Assembly: GCF_002812205.1 (NCBI RefSeq)
Contig: NZ_NPEA01000005.1
Coordinates: 186,001-250,000 of the forward strand
From: Leptospira neocaledonica
Lineage (GTDB): Bacteria; Spirochaetota; Leptospiria; Leptospirales; Leptospiraceae
Direction: 5' to 3'
Length of the DNA stretch: 64,000 nt
A program made the position numbers and the translations under genes. Below the pieces are notes generated by a model, which was given only the letters and a program-made list of their open reading frames with translations, did no database searches and had not been told where the DNA came from. Shown in pieces: positions 56,904 through 64,000 of the stretch; positions within the stretch are counted from its first letter, which is position 1, and each line of letters starts with the position of its first letter.

Positions 56904-57200
56904 AGTGCACCTACCGCAGCGACCCATAGGGAGCGAGGTAACGACCCGAAGGAGTCTGTGATCGAGTATAACGAGATCAAACGAGTGGGACGACTGACTT
57001 ATAAGATAAACTTTAATCGAACGAAAAGTTTTATATCAAGAGTGTAAAGACCGGGACTCGCCGTTACGCAGTTGTCCATCCTGGCCAACTAAGCTCCACG
57101 GCGTCTTTTGCACTCGCATCGCCATCCTTGGCTCGCGGCGCATTTGCGACGCTCTCTACGGATCGCTGCAAATTGCTTTCGTGCAAAAGCTTCGAGTCCT
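56904..57200. other. Non-coding spacer with tRNA-like fragments
   Basis: No gene is seen. TGCACCTACCG at 56906-56916 repeats the 3' end of the tRNA-Arg gene (57201-57211). Read on the minus strand, 57050-57110 gives GGAGCTTAGTTGG like a D-arm and GAGTCCCGG like a T-arm, held by CGCCGT / ACGGCG. Between 56921 and 57000 lie small stem-loops linked by GCGAGG/AACGAG. Frames across this region are tRNA-derived and not real genes. Confidence 0.5.
56906..56916 (-). repeat. Partial copy of the tRNA-Arg 3' end
   Basis: The 11-base match to the tRNA 3' end lies 295 bases from the gene and three bases after the vapC stop codon. It is either an attachment-like scar or a remnant of a second tRNA copy. 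Confidence 0.4.
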
Positions 57201-57272
<72 letters not shown>

Positions 57273-57415
57273 GTATGTTGGTGAGTTTTTGTGACTTGCC
57301 CAAGCAGTCAATCTGATTCCTTTACTTAAGATTTTACACAAATGTCAGGAACGTTTCGGAGGTTTTTAGCTTACATTTTACCGCTCTTGTTCAACTTGCC
57401 TATAGACGGTTGCGC

Positions 57416-58858
57416 ATGTTTTCCCTTCGCCATTTTTTTCTAGTCTGTATCTTAATCCCTGTTTCGATTTTTTCAGAAGGGGAGAAGGTTGCAATCGACC
57501 TGAACGAATCCAAACGTCTTTCCAAACAAGAGTTGGAAGAAAAGAGAAACGGTTGGTATGCAACTGGTCTTCCTGTTTTTTCGGAAGATCCTGTGAGAGG
57601 ACAGGGTTACGGAGCCAGAGGATTTTTATATCAGAACGGAAATCGTAAGGACCCTTATTTCGAATTTCAACCTTACAAATATAGATTTGGTGCGCAAGCG
57701 TACAAAACTACTAAAGGTGCAGACTACTACGAATTTACTTTTGATAGTCCTTTTCTTTTCGATACTGCGTATAGATTAAAGACTAGCATTTCTTATAGTA
57801 CGAATAAGAATTCTCAGTATTTCGGGATCGGCACTGACACATTACGCGAAATTCAATATAGGGACAGGAACCAGCCTACTGGTGAACTGAAAAATGGAGG
57901 AAGTTTTTCCGATCTTGAGGATGCACTTTCCTATCGCAGACCTTCTTCTCCCGGATCCGTTTATCCGTACGAAAGTAATGTTTTATATAATACGTATGAA
58001 TTTCGTTCTTCTACTGCTACATTCTCCGTAGATAAAACTTTTTGGGGAGCTTTTCGTTGGATTATCGCTCCTGAGTTTTCTCAGAATGTGATCCGCACTT
58101 ACGATTATCCTAACGGAAGAATTGCAACCAATGGAGATTATTATTCAGTTGCAAGAGATCCGGCTACCGGCTGGGGTTCTACTTATCCGAACGGAACTTC
58201 TAAACTTACCCAAGACTACCAAGCTGGTTTGATTAATGGATATCATGGTGGAAATGTAAATTATATCCATGTTGGTCTTGCTTATGATACTAGAGACTTT
58301 GAACCGGATCCTGATTCAGGCGTTCTATTAGAAATGAATTATTCTTCTTCTGCGAAACGTGCCGGTTCTGATTTCGAATTTGAGAAATTTTTTACACAAG
58401 GGAAATTTTTCTATATGCCTTTCCCGAAATTATTCGAAGAACTTGTGGTCGCAGGAAGAGCAGGGCTTCATTATTCGAAAGGAGAAGTTCCTTTTTCAGA
58501 GTATCGTTATATGTGGTCCATTGATGGTCCGATCAACGGATTGGGTGGTCTTCAAACTCTTAGAGGTTATCGACAAGAAAGGTTTATTGCGCCTATGATC
58601 GGTTTCGGAAATTTAGAAATCCGTTGGAGATTTGGTACATTCAAATTTTGGGACCAGTTAGTTACATTGAGCCTAGTTCCATTTTATGATTTCGGAAGAG
58701 TGTGGAATGGATATCATGATATTAGCACCCAAGGTTATAAATTTTCTTACGGAACCGGTTTAAGAATTATCTGGAACCAGGCAACGGTCATACTCATCGA
58801 TTATGCCAAGTCCAGAGAAGATTCCCAACTTTTTATAGATATAGGCCAAATCTTTTAG
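57416..58858 (+). CDS. Outer-membrane protein of the Omp85/BamA-TamA barrel superfamily
   Basis: A signal peptide (about 1-20, ending IFSEG) is followed by a short N-terminal part with no obvious POTRA repeat, then a 16-strand-like barrel. GWYATGLPVFSEDPVRGQGYG and QPYKYRFGAQAYKT open it. The Omp85 lid-loop motif appears as LRGYRQERF (the VRGF/Y-type motif). The barrel ends SQLFIDIGQIF with the terminal Phe. The lack of POTRA domains points to a small 'surface antigen' type rather than BamA. I start at the ATG at 57416 rather than the TTG at 57410. Function unknown. Confidence 0.85.
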   Translation: MFSLRHFFLVCILIPVSIFSEGEKVAIDLNESKRLSKQELEEKRNGWYATGLPVFSEDPVRGQGYGARGFLYQNGNRKDPYFEFQPYKYRFGAQAYKTTKGADYYEFTFDSPFLFDTAYRLKTSISYSTNKNSQYFGIGTDTLREIQYRDRNQPTGELKNGGSFSDLEDALSYRRPSSPGSVYPYESNVLYNTYEFRSSTATFSVDKTFWGAFRWIIAPEFSQNVIRTYDYPNGRIATNGDYYSVARDPATGWGSTYPNGTSKLTQDYQAGLINGYHGGNVNYIHVGLAYDTRDFEPDPDSGVLLEMNYSSSAKRAGSDFEFEKFFTQGKFFYMPFPKLFEELVVAGRAGLHYSKGEVPFSEYRYMWSIDGPINGLGGLQTLRGYRQERFIAPMIGFGNLEIRWRFGTFKFWDQLVTLSLVPFYDFGRVWNGYHDISTQGYKFSYGTGLRIIWNQATVILIDYAKSREDSQLFIDIGQIF

Positions 58859-59028
58859 AGCCAAATTCAAAAATACTTCAAGCAATCGTTTCATATGATT
58901 TTTAGAGATGGGGTCTAAGAATTTGAGAATATAGAATTTTGCTGTTCAGGATTGGTATCTTCGAAACACTTGAGTTCGGTCGGACCAAAAATACAAATCG
59001 GCCTTAGAACAATCAAATAGAGTAAAAG

Positions 59029-59373
59029 ATGAAGATCAAATCACTTGTCGGACTAATTTCAATTCTGTCCCTGTTCCCATTTGCACTTTCTTCCTTCTCC
59101 GCAGAAGAAGAAACAAGACTGATCGAAAAGGCATTGGTAGAGAGTTTATCCACCCAAGAACAAAAAGAGGCGTTCAAAAAATACCTGGCCAATCTTTCTA
59201 AGAAGAAAAGAGATGAAGCGACCCATTTGAGAGAACTTGCTTCTTCCGAACCGAAACATCATTCTTCCGGGGCTCGCAAGAAGAAGTTGGTAGAACTCGC
59301 TGCTCAATTGGACAGAGAAGCTTCTATCCATGAAGAAACCTTAAAAACTCTACAACAATCTTTGGTTCAATAA
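59029..59373 (+). CDS. Small exported helical protein
   Basis: A signal peptide (1-24, ending SSFSA) is followed by about 90 charged residues predicted as a helical pair (RLIEKALVESLSTQEQKEAFKKYLANLSKKKRDEATHLRELA). No family is recognised. Its stop overlaps the end of the convergent tmk gene by seven bases. Confidence 0.7.
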   Translation: MKIKSLVGLISILSLFPFALSSFSAEEETRLIEKALVESLSTQEQKEAFKKYLANLSKKKRDEATHLRELASSEPKHHSSGARKKKLVELAAQLDREASIHEETLKTLQQSLVQ

Positions 59374-59960
59374 GGGATTTTTTCGGTTATCAGTTTTACT
59401 AATTCTTCCGTAGAAAGTTTCGCATCCAGACGGACGGTATTTTCCGGAAGAATTTCTTCATACGCTTTTTTGATCTTAGTCAAAGCGCTGATTGTTTCGA
59501 ATCTATCTTTTGTAGTATCTCTTCCTTTTAATCTCGCCAAAGCCTCTTCCGGTTCAATTTCCAGATAAAAAACTTTTTCGGGTTCGGGAAATCCTCTGTC
59601 TAAATTTTTTTTCAGGATCTCTTTCGCAGAAAAAAATTCCCCAGACTGATACGCAGCCGTGGAATACATATACCGATCTAATAACACGATTTTTTTTTGG
59701 GAGAGGGAAGGTAGAATATTCCTTTGAAGTGAAACTTCTCTATCTTCTAAAAATGCTTCGATTTGTTTTTCAGGAGAAAGTTCTATTTCTCCGCTTAAAA
59801 ATTTTCTAAGATAGAGCCCGGATTCGTATCTTGTTGGTTCCGCAAAACAAATTGCTGGAACATGTTTGGAGTTTAGAAGGTCTAAGACCCGGACGGAGAG
59901 GGTACTTTTGCCACTTCCGTCTAAACCTTCAAAAACGTAAAATCCTGGTATTTGTGCCAT
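59367..59960 (-). CDS. tmk: Thymidylate kinase
   Basis: The enzyme phosphorylates dTMP to dTDP. The P-loop is FEGLDGSGKST (residues 9-19). The DR(Y/H) motif is LLDRYMYSTAAYQSG, and PEKVFYLEIEPEEALARLKGRDTTKDRFE holds the lid. The 197 residues are normal. It is divergent from the HtrA gene. Confidence 0.93.
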   Translation of the reverse strand: MAQIPGFYVFEGLDGSGKSTLSVRVLDLLNSKHVPAICFAEPTRYESGLYLRKFLSGEIELSPEKQIEAFLEDREVSLQRNILPSLSQKKIVLLDRYMYSTAAYQSGEFFSAKEILKKNLDRGFPEPEKVFYLEIEPEEALARLKGRDTTKDRFETISALTKIKKAYEEILPENTVRLDAKLSTEELVKLITEKIPY

Positions 59961-60054
59961 GCCTTTTGAATCGGAAAGCCACTTGACATGAGTGGTTTTG
60001 CTTCGAATGCTGAAAGCTCATCTACCGGAATCCCATTCCCGAGGGCAGGAATCC

Positions 60055-61194
60055 ATGAAAAAAAACGACAGATTCAAAAATTTCCTGGTGATAGGCATAT
60101 CCGTAATGGCCGGAGTGATCCTTTCTCCGATCTTATATTGCGGAACAGGAAATGATAGCGCTTTATTTTTAAACGCAAAATCAGACAGAGAACCAAGCGC
60201 ATCTGCGAAAGCAGCAGTCTCTATCCAAAAAGCATTCGAAGAAGTATACGAAAATGTTTCTCCAAGCGTAGTGTTGATCGCCACCGAAGGAACCGTCAAC
60301 GTTCCTCAATACAACGATCCGTTTCAGGAATTTTTTTACGGGCCGCAAGGTAGAGTAAGAAATCAAAAAAGGAAAGTGAGCGGATTAGGTTCCGGTTTTA
60401 TCCTGAACAAAGAAGGATATATTCTCACTAATGATCACGTAGTTCGTAATTTCGATAAATTTAAAGTAGTTTTCAAAAATGTAAAAGAACCTGTTTCCGC
60501 TAAGTTGATCGGAACGGATCCGATGATAGACGTTGCGCTTTTAAAGGTAGAAGCAAACCAAGATCTACAACCGATCGAGATCGGAGATTCTTCAGCAGTA
60601 AAAGTAGGAGACTGGGCGATTGCGATCGGCGCTCCATTCGGATTGGAACAATCCATGACAGTGGGAGTGATCTCCAAAGTAGGAAGAGGCGGTATCGATA
60701 ATTCAGGAGTTCATTATATCCAGACGGATGCTGCGATCAACCAAGGAAATTCAGGAGGACCACTTCTGGATATTAACGGAAGAGTGGTGGGCATTAACCG
60801 TATGATCGTTTCCCCAAGTGGTGGTTCTATCGGTTTAGGTTTTGCCATCCCGATCAACGAAGCTAAGTCGATCGTAGAAGAATTAAAATCAGGTGGAAAA
60901 GTCAAACGTGCTCGATTGGGAGTCGCGTTAGACGATCTTACTGAAGAGACTGCAAAAGAACTTAAACTTTCGGGACCGGAAGGCGCATTCGTTCGCCAAG
61001 TGCAAAATGGAAGTGCCGCCGCAGAAGCTGGCATCGATGTTGAAGACGTGATTCTGGAGATCGACGGAGCCAAAATCAAAAACGCGAATGATGTGGTTTC
61101 TAAGATCAGGGCTTCTAAAGTCGGCCAACGTGTTTCAGTAGTCGTATTCAGAAAAGGCCAGATCCTGAAAATTTCAGTTAAGCTGGCGGAGTGA
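60055..61194 (+). CDS. Periplasmic serine protease HtrA/DegS-like
   Basis: The 379-residue protein is a membrane-anchored quality-control protease. A single N-terminal helix (9-29) anchors it. The catalytic triad is His128 (TNDHVV), Asp159 (DPMIDVALL) and Ser233 (NQGNSGGP). One PDZ domain follows (about 285-375; [33 protein letters not shown]). One PDZ and the anchor suggest a DegS/HtrA-type member, not DegP. I start at the ATG at 60055 ([10 protein letters not shown]), with GGGCAGGA in front. It heads a cluster with ruvB nine bases downstream. Confidence 0.92.
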   Translation: MKKNDRFKNFLVIGISVMAGVILSPILYCGTGNDSALFLNAKSDREPSASAKAAVSIQKAFEEVYENVSPSVVLIATEGTVNVPQYNDPFQEFFYGPQGRVRNQKRKVSGLGSGFILNKEGYILTNDHVVRNFDKFKVVFKNVKEPVSAKLIGTDPMIDVALLKVEANQDLQPIEIGDSSAVKVGDWAIAIGAPFGLEQSMTVGVISKVGRGGIDNSGVHYIQTDAAINQGNSGGPLLDINGRVVGINRMIVSPSGGSIGLGFAIPINEAKSIVEELKSGGKVKRARLGVALDDLTEETAKELKLSGPEGAFVRQVQNGSAAAEAGIDVEDVILEIDGAKIKNANDVVSKIRASKVGQRVSVVVFRKGQILKISVKLAE

Positions 61195-61203
61195 ATAAAA
61201 CTT

Positions 61204-62235
61204 TTGGCAGGACATACCTTAAATCCGGAGGATAAATTTGACGATGAGATATCTCTTCGTCCCTCCCTATTCTCCGAGTTTATAGGACAAAAAGAGATCC
61301 TGTCCAATCTAGGCGTTTTCGTAGAAGCCGCCAAAAAAAGAGGGCAGGCCCTGGATCATGTACTTCTATCCGGGCCCCCTGGTCTAGGTAAGACCACACT
61401 TGCAGGCATCATTTCCCAAGAACTTGGTACAAGGATCGTAGTTACATCTGCTCCCGTTTTGACAAGAGGAGCAGATCTTGCAAAATTACTCACGGATCTA
61501 GAAGAGAGAGATATATTATTTATAGATGAAATCCATTCTTTAGGTCGTAAGGTAGAAGAAATTTTATATCCTGCGATGGAAAATTTCATGATCGATCTTC
61601 TTGTGGGCGAAGGGATCACTGCTCAGACCATCCAGATCAAATTAAAACCTTTCACTTTGATCGGTGCTACTACTCGAAGCGGACTTATCTCGGATCCTCT
61701 TAAAAGTAGATTCGGTATCCATTTCCGTTTGGAATATTATGACGATGCCGAAATGAAAGATATTGTTCTCCGATCCTCTAAGATCCTAGGTTACGAGATA
61801 GAAGAGAGCGCAGCCTTTGAGATAGGAAGAAGGTCCCGAAAAACTCCTAGGATTGCAAACCATCTTCTCAAAAGAGTGAGAGACTTTGCCGAGGTAAAAG
61901 GCGAAAGAAAGATCCGTATCCCTGCCTGCGAAGAGGCATTTTCCCGTCTGGGAATAGACGAGTTGGGCTTAGATAGAATGGATCGCCAGATCCTGGAATG
62001 TATGATCGATCGATACAAGGGTGGTCCTGTCGGCTTGAAGCCAATCGCCGCAGTAATCGGAGAGGAAGAAAGGACTCTGGAAGACCATTATGAATCCTAT
62101 ATGGTAAGAGTTGGCTTGATCAATAGAACCTCTTCCGGCAGAGTAGCCACAGAGAAGGCTTATAAGTTGATGGACAGAGTTCCTCCGGCTTTCGGCAAAA
62201 GAATAGAAGAAGATGCGGCTCCCGGCCTTTTTTAA
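61204..62235 (+). CDS. ruvB: Holliday junction branch migration helicase RuvB
   Basis: RuvB is the motor ring that drives branch migration with RuvA. Walker A is [11 protein letters not shown], Walker B is FIDEIHSL, and sensor 1 is GATTRSG. The winged-helix tail (about 265-343) includes [27 protein letters not shown]. The start is TTG at 61204, with GGCGGAG twelve bases before it. It overlaps the next gene by 23 bases. RuvA is not in this window. Confidence 0.95.
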   Translation: MAGHTLNPEDKFDDEISLRPSLFSEFIGQKEILSNLGVFVEAAKKRGQALDHVLLSGPPGLGKTTLAGIISQELGTRIVVTSAPVLTRGADLAKLLTDLEERDILFIDEIHSLGRKVEEILYPAMENFMIDLLVGEGITAQTIQIKLKPFTLIGATTRSGLISDPLKSRFGIHFRLEYYDDAEMKDIVLRSSKILGYEIEESAAFEIGRRSRKTPRIANHLLKRVRDFAEVKGERKIRIPACEEAFSRLGIDELGLDRMDRQILECMIDRYKGGPVGLKPIAAVIGEEERTLEDHYESYMVRVGLINRTSSGRVATEKAYKLMDRVPPAFGKRIEEDAAPGLF

Positions 62236-63142
62236 AAGTGAAATAGACAAGACTGGAGATTTAGAAGAAGACGATCGTCGCCTTCTATTCGCCGCGTTTT
62301 TCGTATTTGCATTCGCGTCTTTTTTAGTAGCTCATTTATTCACACGCAATATTCTATTTAAGATCTTGGGAGAAGACCCTCTTGTTCAGGTAAAAGAAAG
62401 AGCGGAGAGGGAAAAACTTTACGAAGTACTCTTAGAGCAGGAGTTCGTAGACAAAAGGATCAAGGACGAATACAAAGCATTATCCAATGTGGAGTCCGCA
62501 GGTTCGGGTGGGATCACTAAAAAAGAAGGATTTCATACGATGTCTCCCTTTCGCGAATTCGTGATGGGAAATATTTTCCGAAATCCTTCCAAGGCAAGTC
62601 CTCAAAATTCCCAAAAGAAAACGGAAGAGGAAAAAGTATACGAGGTCGCTATCTTAAAACAAGACCCTGTTGAATTTACTAACCCCAACGAACAAACCCC
62701 GGAGCAAACACCGGCTACGGGAAGAATGACCAAAATCCCATTCAATTACCGTTTCCAACAAGATATGCTTTTTCGTTGGGACGGAAGTTCTTCCATGAGC
62801 GTTCCTACTAAGAAGTTGGTAGGTTACGAATATTTCAAAAGGATGCTTCGCCAAATCGAACAAAGTTTTTCTCCTCCCGGCGGAGGAAACTACGGTTATC
62901 GTGACGGAGCGGGAAGAGTAATCCGACAGGCGATAGAACCGGGAGAAGTAAAGGTCCAATTTATGCTAAATGATGCTGGCCAAGTCATTGATACTAAGCT
63001 TATTTCTTCGCAAGGACAAGCTCTTGTGGATCAATCCTGTGTGGATGCATTACGAGGACAAAACTTCGGAAAAGTCCCTGAAGAGGTAAAAGCACAAGGG
63101 ATGATCTACGGAATTACGTTTATTTTCCCTCGTTTTTATTAA
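62213..63142 (+). CDS. TonB-like energy transducer protein
   Basis: The protein has one N-terminal membrane helix (about 24-43), a long charged periplasmic linker (with a [17 protein letters not shown] stretch and Pro/Gln-rich [15 protein letters not shown]) and a C-terminal TonB-type domain (about 235-309; [48 protein letters not shown]). It would link inner-membrane ExbB/ExbD energy to outer-membrane receptors such as the BtuB-like protein at 32486. No exbBD is in the window. The start lies within the ruvB end, with AAGAAG in front. Confidence 0.82.
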   Translation: MRLPAFFKSEIDKTGDLEEDDRRLLFAAFFVFAFASFLVAHLFTRNILFKILGEDPLVQVKERAEREKLYEVLLEQEFVDKRIKDEYKALSNVESAGSGGITKKEGFHTMSPFREFVMGNIFRNPSKASPQNSQKKTEEEKVYEVAILKQDPVEFTNPNEQTPEQTPATGRMTKIPFNYRFQQDMLFRWDGSSSMSVPTKKLVGYEYFKRMLRQIEQSFSPPGGGNYGYRDGAGRVIRQAIEPGEVKVQFMLNDAGQVIDTKLISSQGQALVDQSCVDALRGQNFGKVPEEVKAQGMIYGITFIFPRFY

Positions 63143-63178
63143 TAATAAATTTATAATATTTCACACGAATCGAAAAGA

Positions 63179-64000
63179 TCAAACTGCACTCAGTTTCAGA
63201 TTTAATTCCATTCTTAAAATTTCAAATTTTTCATTCGGAAGAATTCCCTTGGAATCAACAGACAATTCGGGACGTATGGAACTTACAAAGTACATATCCA
63301 CTTCTCCCTTTCCTTTTGCCTGGATTTTACCTCTATGCTCGCATACAAAAAAATCTTTTACCACTTCGTAGGTGGAGCCTGAGATATTTAAATGTCCGGG
63401 TTTTCCTGAAGATTCCATTCTACTTGCAAGATTGACTGCGTCTCCCCAAACATCATAGGCGAATTTATTGGAACCGATCACTCCTGATGTCACAGGGCCT
63501 GTATGAACTCCCACTCTTAATTCCCAGAACGGGAGTCCCATTTGTGATTTTGCATTTGCGATTTTATGCATAAATCTTAGAAATTCCAAACCTGCCAAAC
63601 AATTGTCTACCGCATGCGTAAAATTAATATTTGGAATTCCTCCGGCACACATATAAGAATCGCCGATAGTCTTCAGTTTTTCTAAACCTAAACGAGAAAC
63701 GACCGAATCGAATTCTGAAAAACAATTGTGCAAATCTTCTACTAGATCTTTGGGCAACATATCTTCTGCAATTTTAGTAAATCCAACAAAGTCTGTGAAT
63801 AGAATACTTGCAGATTCGTAATATACGGGGGTGACTGATCCTTTGGATTTTAATTCTTCCGCAACAGGTTTAGGAAGAATATTCAATAATAATAAATCTG
63901 TGCGGTCTCTTTCTTCCGCGAGTTCTTTTGTTCTTTCTACTACCTTTTTCTCCAAATTGACGGATAATTCTTCGCTGGTATTGAAAGCAGTTGCTATCCT
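63179..64000 (-). CDS. Adenylate/guanylate cyclase, 5' part missing at the window end
   Basis: The frame stays open to base 64000, so the N-terminal part lies outside. What is present is a coiled linker (EKKVVERTKELAEERDRTDLLLLNILPKPVAEEL) and a class III cyclase domain. The domain has ILFTDFVGFT (first metal Asp), IGDSYMCAGGIP (second Asp) and VGVHTGPVTSGVIGSNKFAYDVWGDAVNLASRME. The coiled segment typically couples an upstream sensor (HAMP, GAF or membrane module) to the catalytic dimer. It is convergent with the TonB-like gene. It differs in sequence from the 7TMR-DISM cyclase at 5908. Confidence 0.9.
   Translation of the reverse strand, partial: RIATAFNTSEELSVNLEKKVVERTKELAEERDRTDLLLLNILPKPVAEELKSKGSVTPVYYESASILFTDFVGFTKIAEDMLPKDLVEDLHNCFSEFDSVVSRLGLEKLKTIGDSYMCAGGIPNINFTHAVDNCLAGLEFLRFMHKIANAKSQMGLPFWELRVGVHTGPVTSGVIGSNKFAYDVWGDAVNLASRMESSGKPGHLNISGSTYEVVKDFFVCEHRGKIQAKGKGEVDMYFVSSIRPELSVDSKGILPNEKFEILRMELNLKLSAV

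Overview
The window looks like chromosomal DNA of a Leptospira species (Spirochaetes). The gene set is a typical leptospiral mix: many lipoproteins with loose spirochaetal lipoboxes, RmuC, TypA, RuvB, SpoIIE-type phosphatases, 7TMR-DISM and class III cyclases, a DUF4349 protein, TonB-dependent transport and an SpvB/RHS giant. Base composition is moderate, and codon use is biased to A/T in third positions. Placement at genus level is inference from gene content. I cannot decide the species or clade without a search.

Layout. 1-3.3 kb: the translational GTPase TypA, then a secreted triacylglycerol lipase. 3.4-4.8 kb: a self-contained SRPBCC / EVE-domain / MarR operon, preceded by two copies of one palindrome. 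4.8-17 kb: housekeeping and metabolism: a lipoprotein, a membrane adenylate cyclase, RmuC, a DEAD-box helicase, an AlkD-like protein, TrhO, an extradiol dioxygenase, a BASS transporter, a TauD-like oxygenase and an aldo/keto reductase. 17-25.5 kb: an EEP-phosphatase/jacalin lipoprotein, DUF4349, SufE, a LemA-TPM-TPM operon, an unlisted 45-residue gene, a PAS-GAF-PP2C phosphatase and a DMT exporter. 25.5-32 kb: lipoproteins (one with a full metzincin motif), a methyltransferase, CapA and dispersed repeats. 32.2-35.7 kb: a cobalamin riboswitch driving a BtuB-type receptor and an overlapping propeller-like lipoprotein. 35.8-39.4 kb: an ankyrin gene and a three-gene translationally coupled OMP / Kelch lipoprotein / TPR operon. 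39.4-48.7 kb: an SpvB-FG-GAP-RHS giant of 2,367 residues behind three copies of an inverted-repeat motif, followed without a gap by related small lipoproteins. 48.7-52.5 kb: a DUF3556-like membrane protein, a phytoene-desaturase-like oxidoreductase and a TetR regulator, all overlapping. 52.5-57.3 kb: ABC-F ATPase, AraC + NmrA-like pair, VapBC, and a tRNA-Arg(CCG) with tRNA-like debris beside it. 57.4-64 kb: Omp85-like barrel, thymidylate kinase, HtrA-RuvB-TonB cluster, and a cyclase cut off by the window end.

Best candidates for something new: (i) the riboswitch-controlled BtuB + surface lipoprotein pair, which may be a spirochaetal counterpart of the Bacteroides BtuB-BtuG vitamin B12 capture system; (ii) the RHS giant, which looks like a fused TcB-TcC shell with a very hydrophobic C-terminal tail, its own repeated operator and adjoining paralogous lipoproteins that could be immunity proteins; (iii) the EEP-jacalin lipoprotein. 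No insertion sequence, CRISPR array, rRNA or prophage module was seen.
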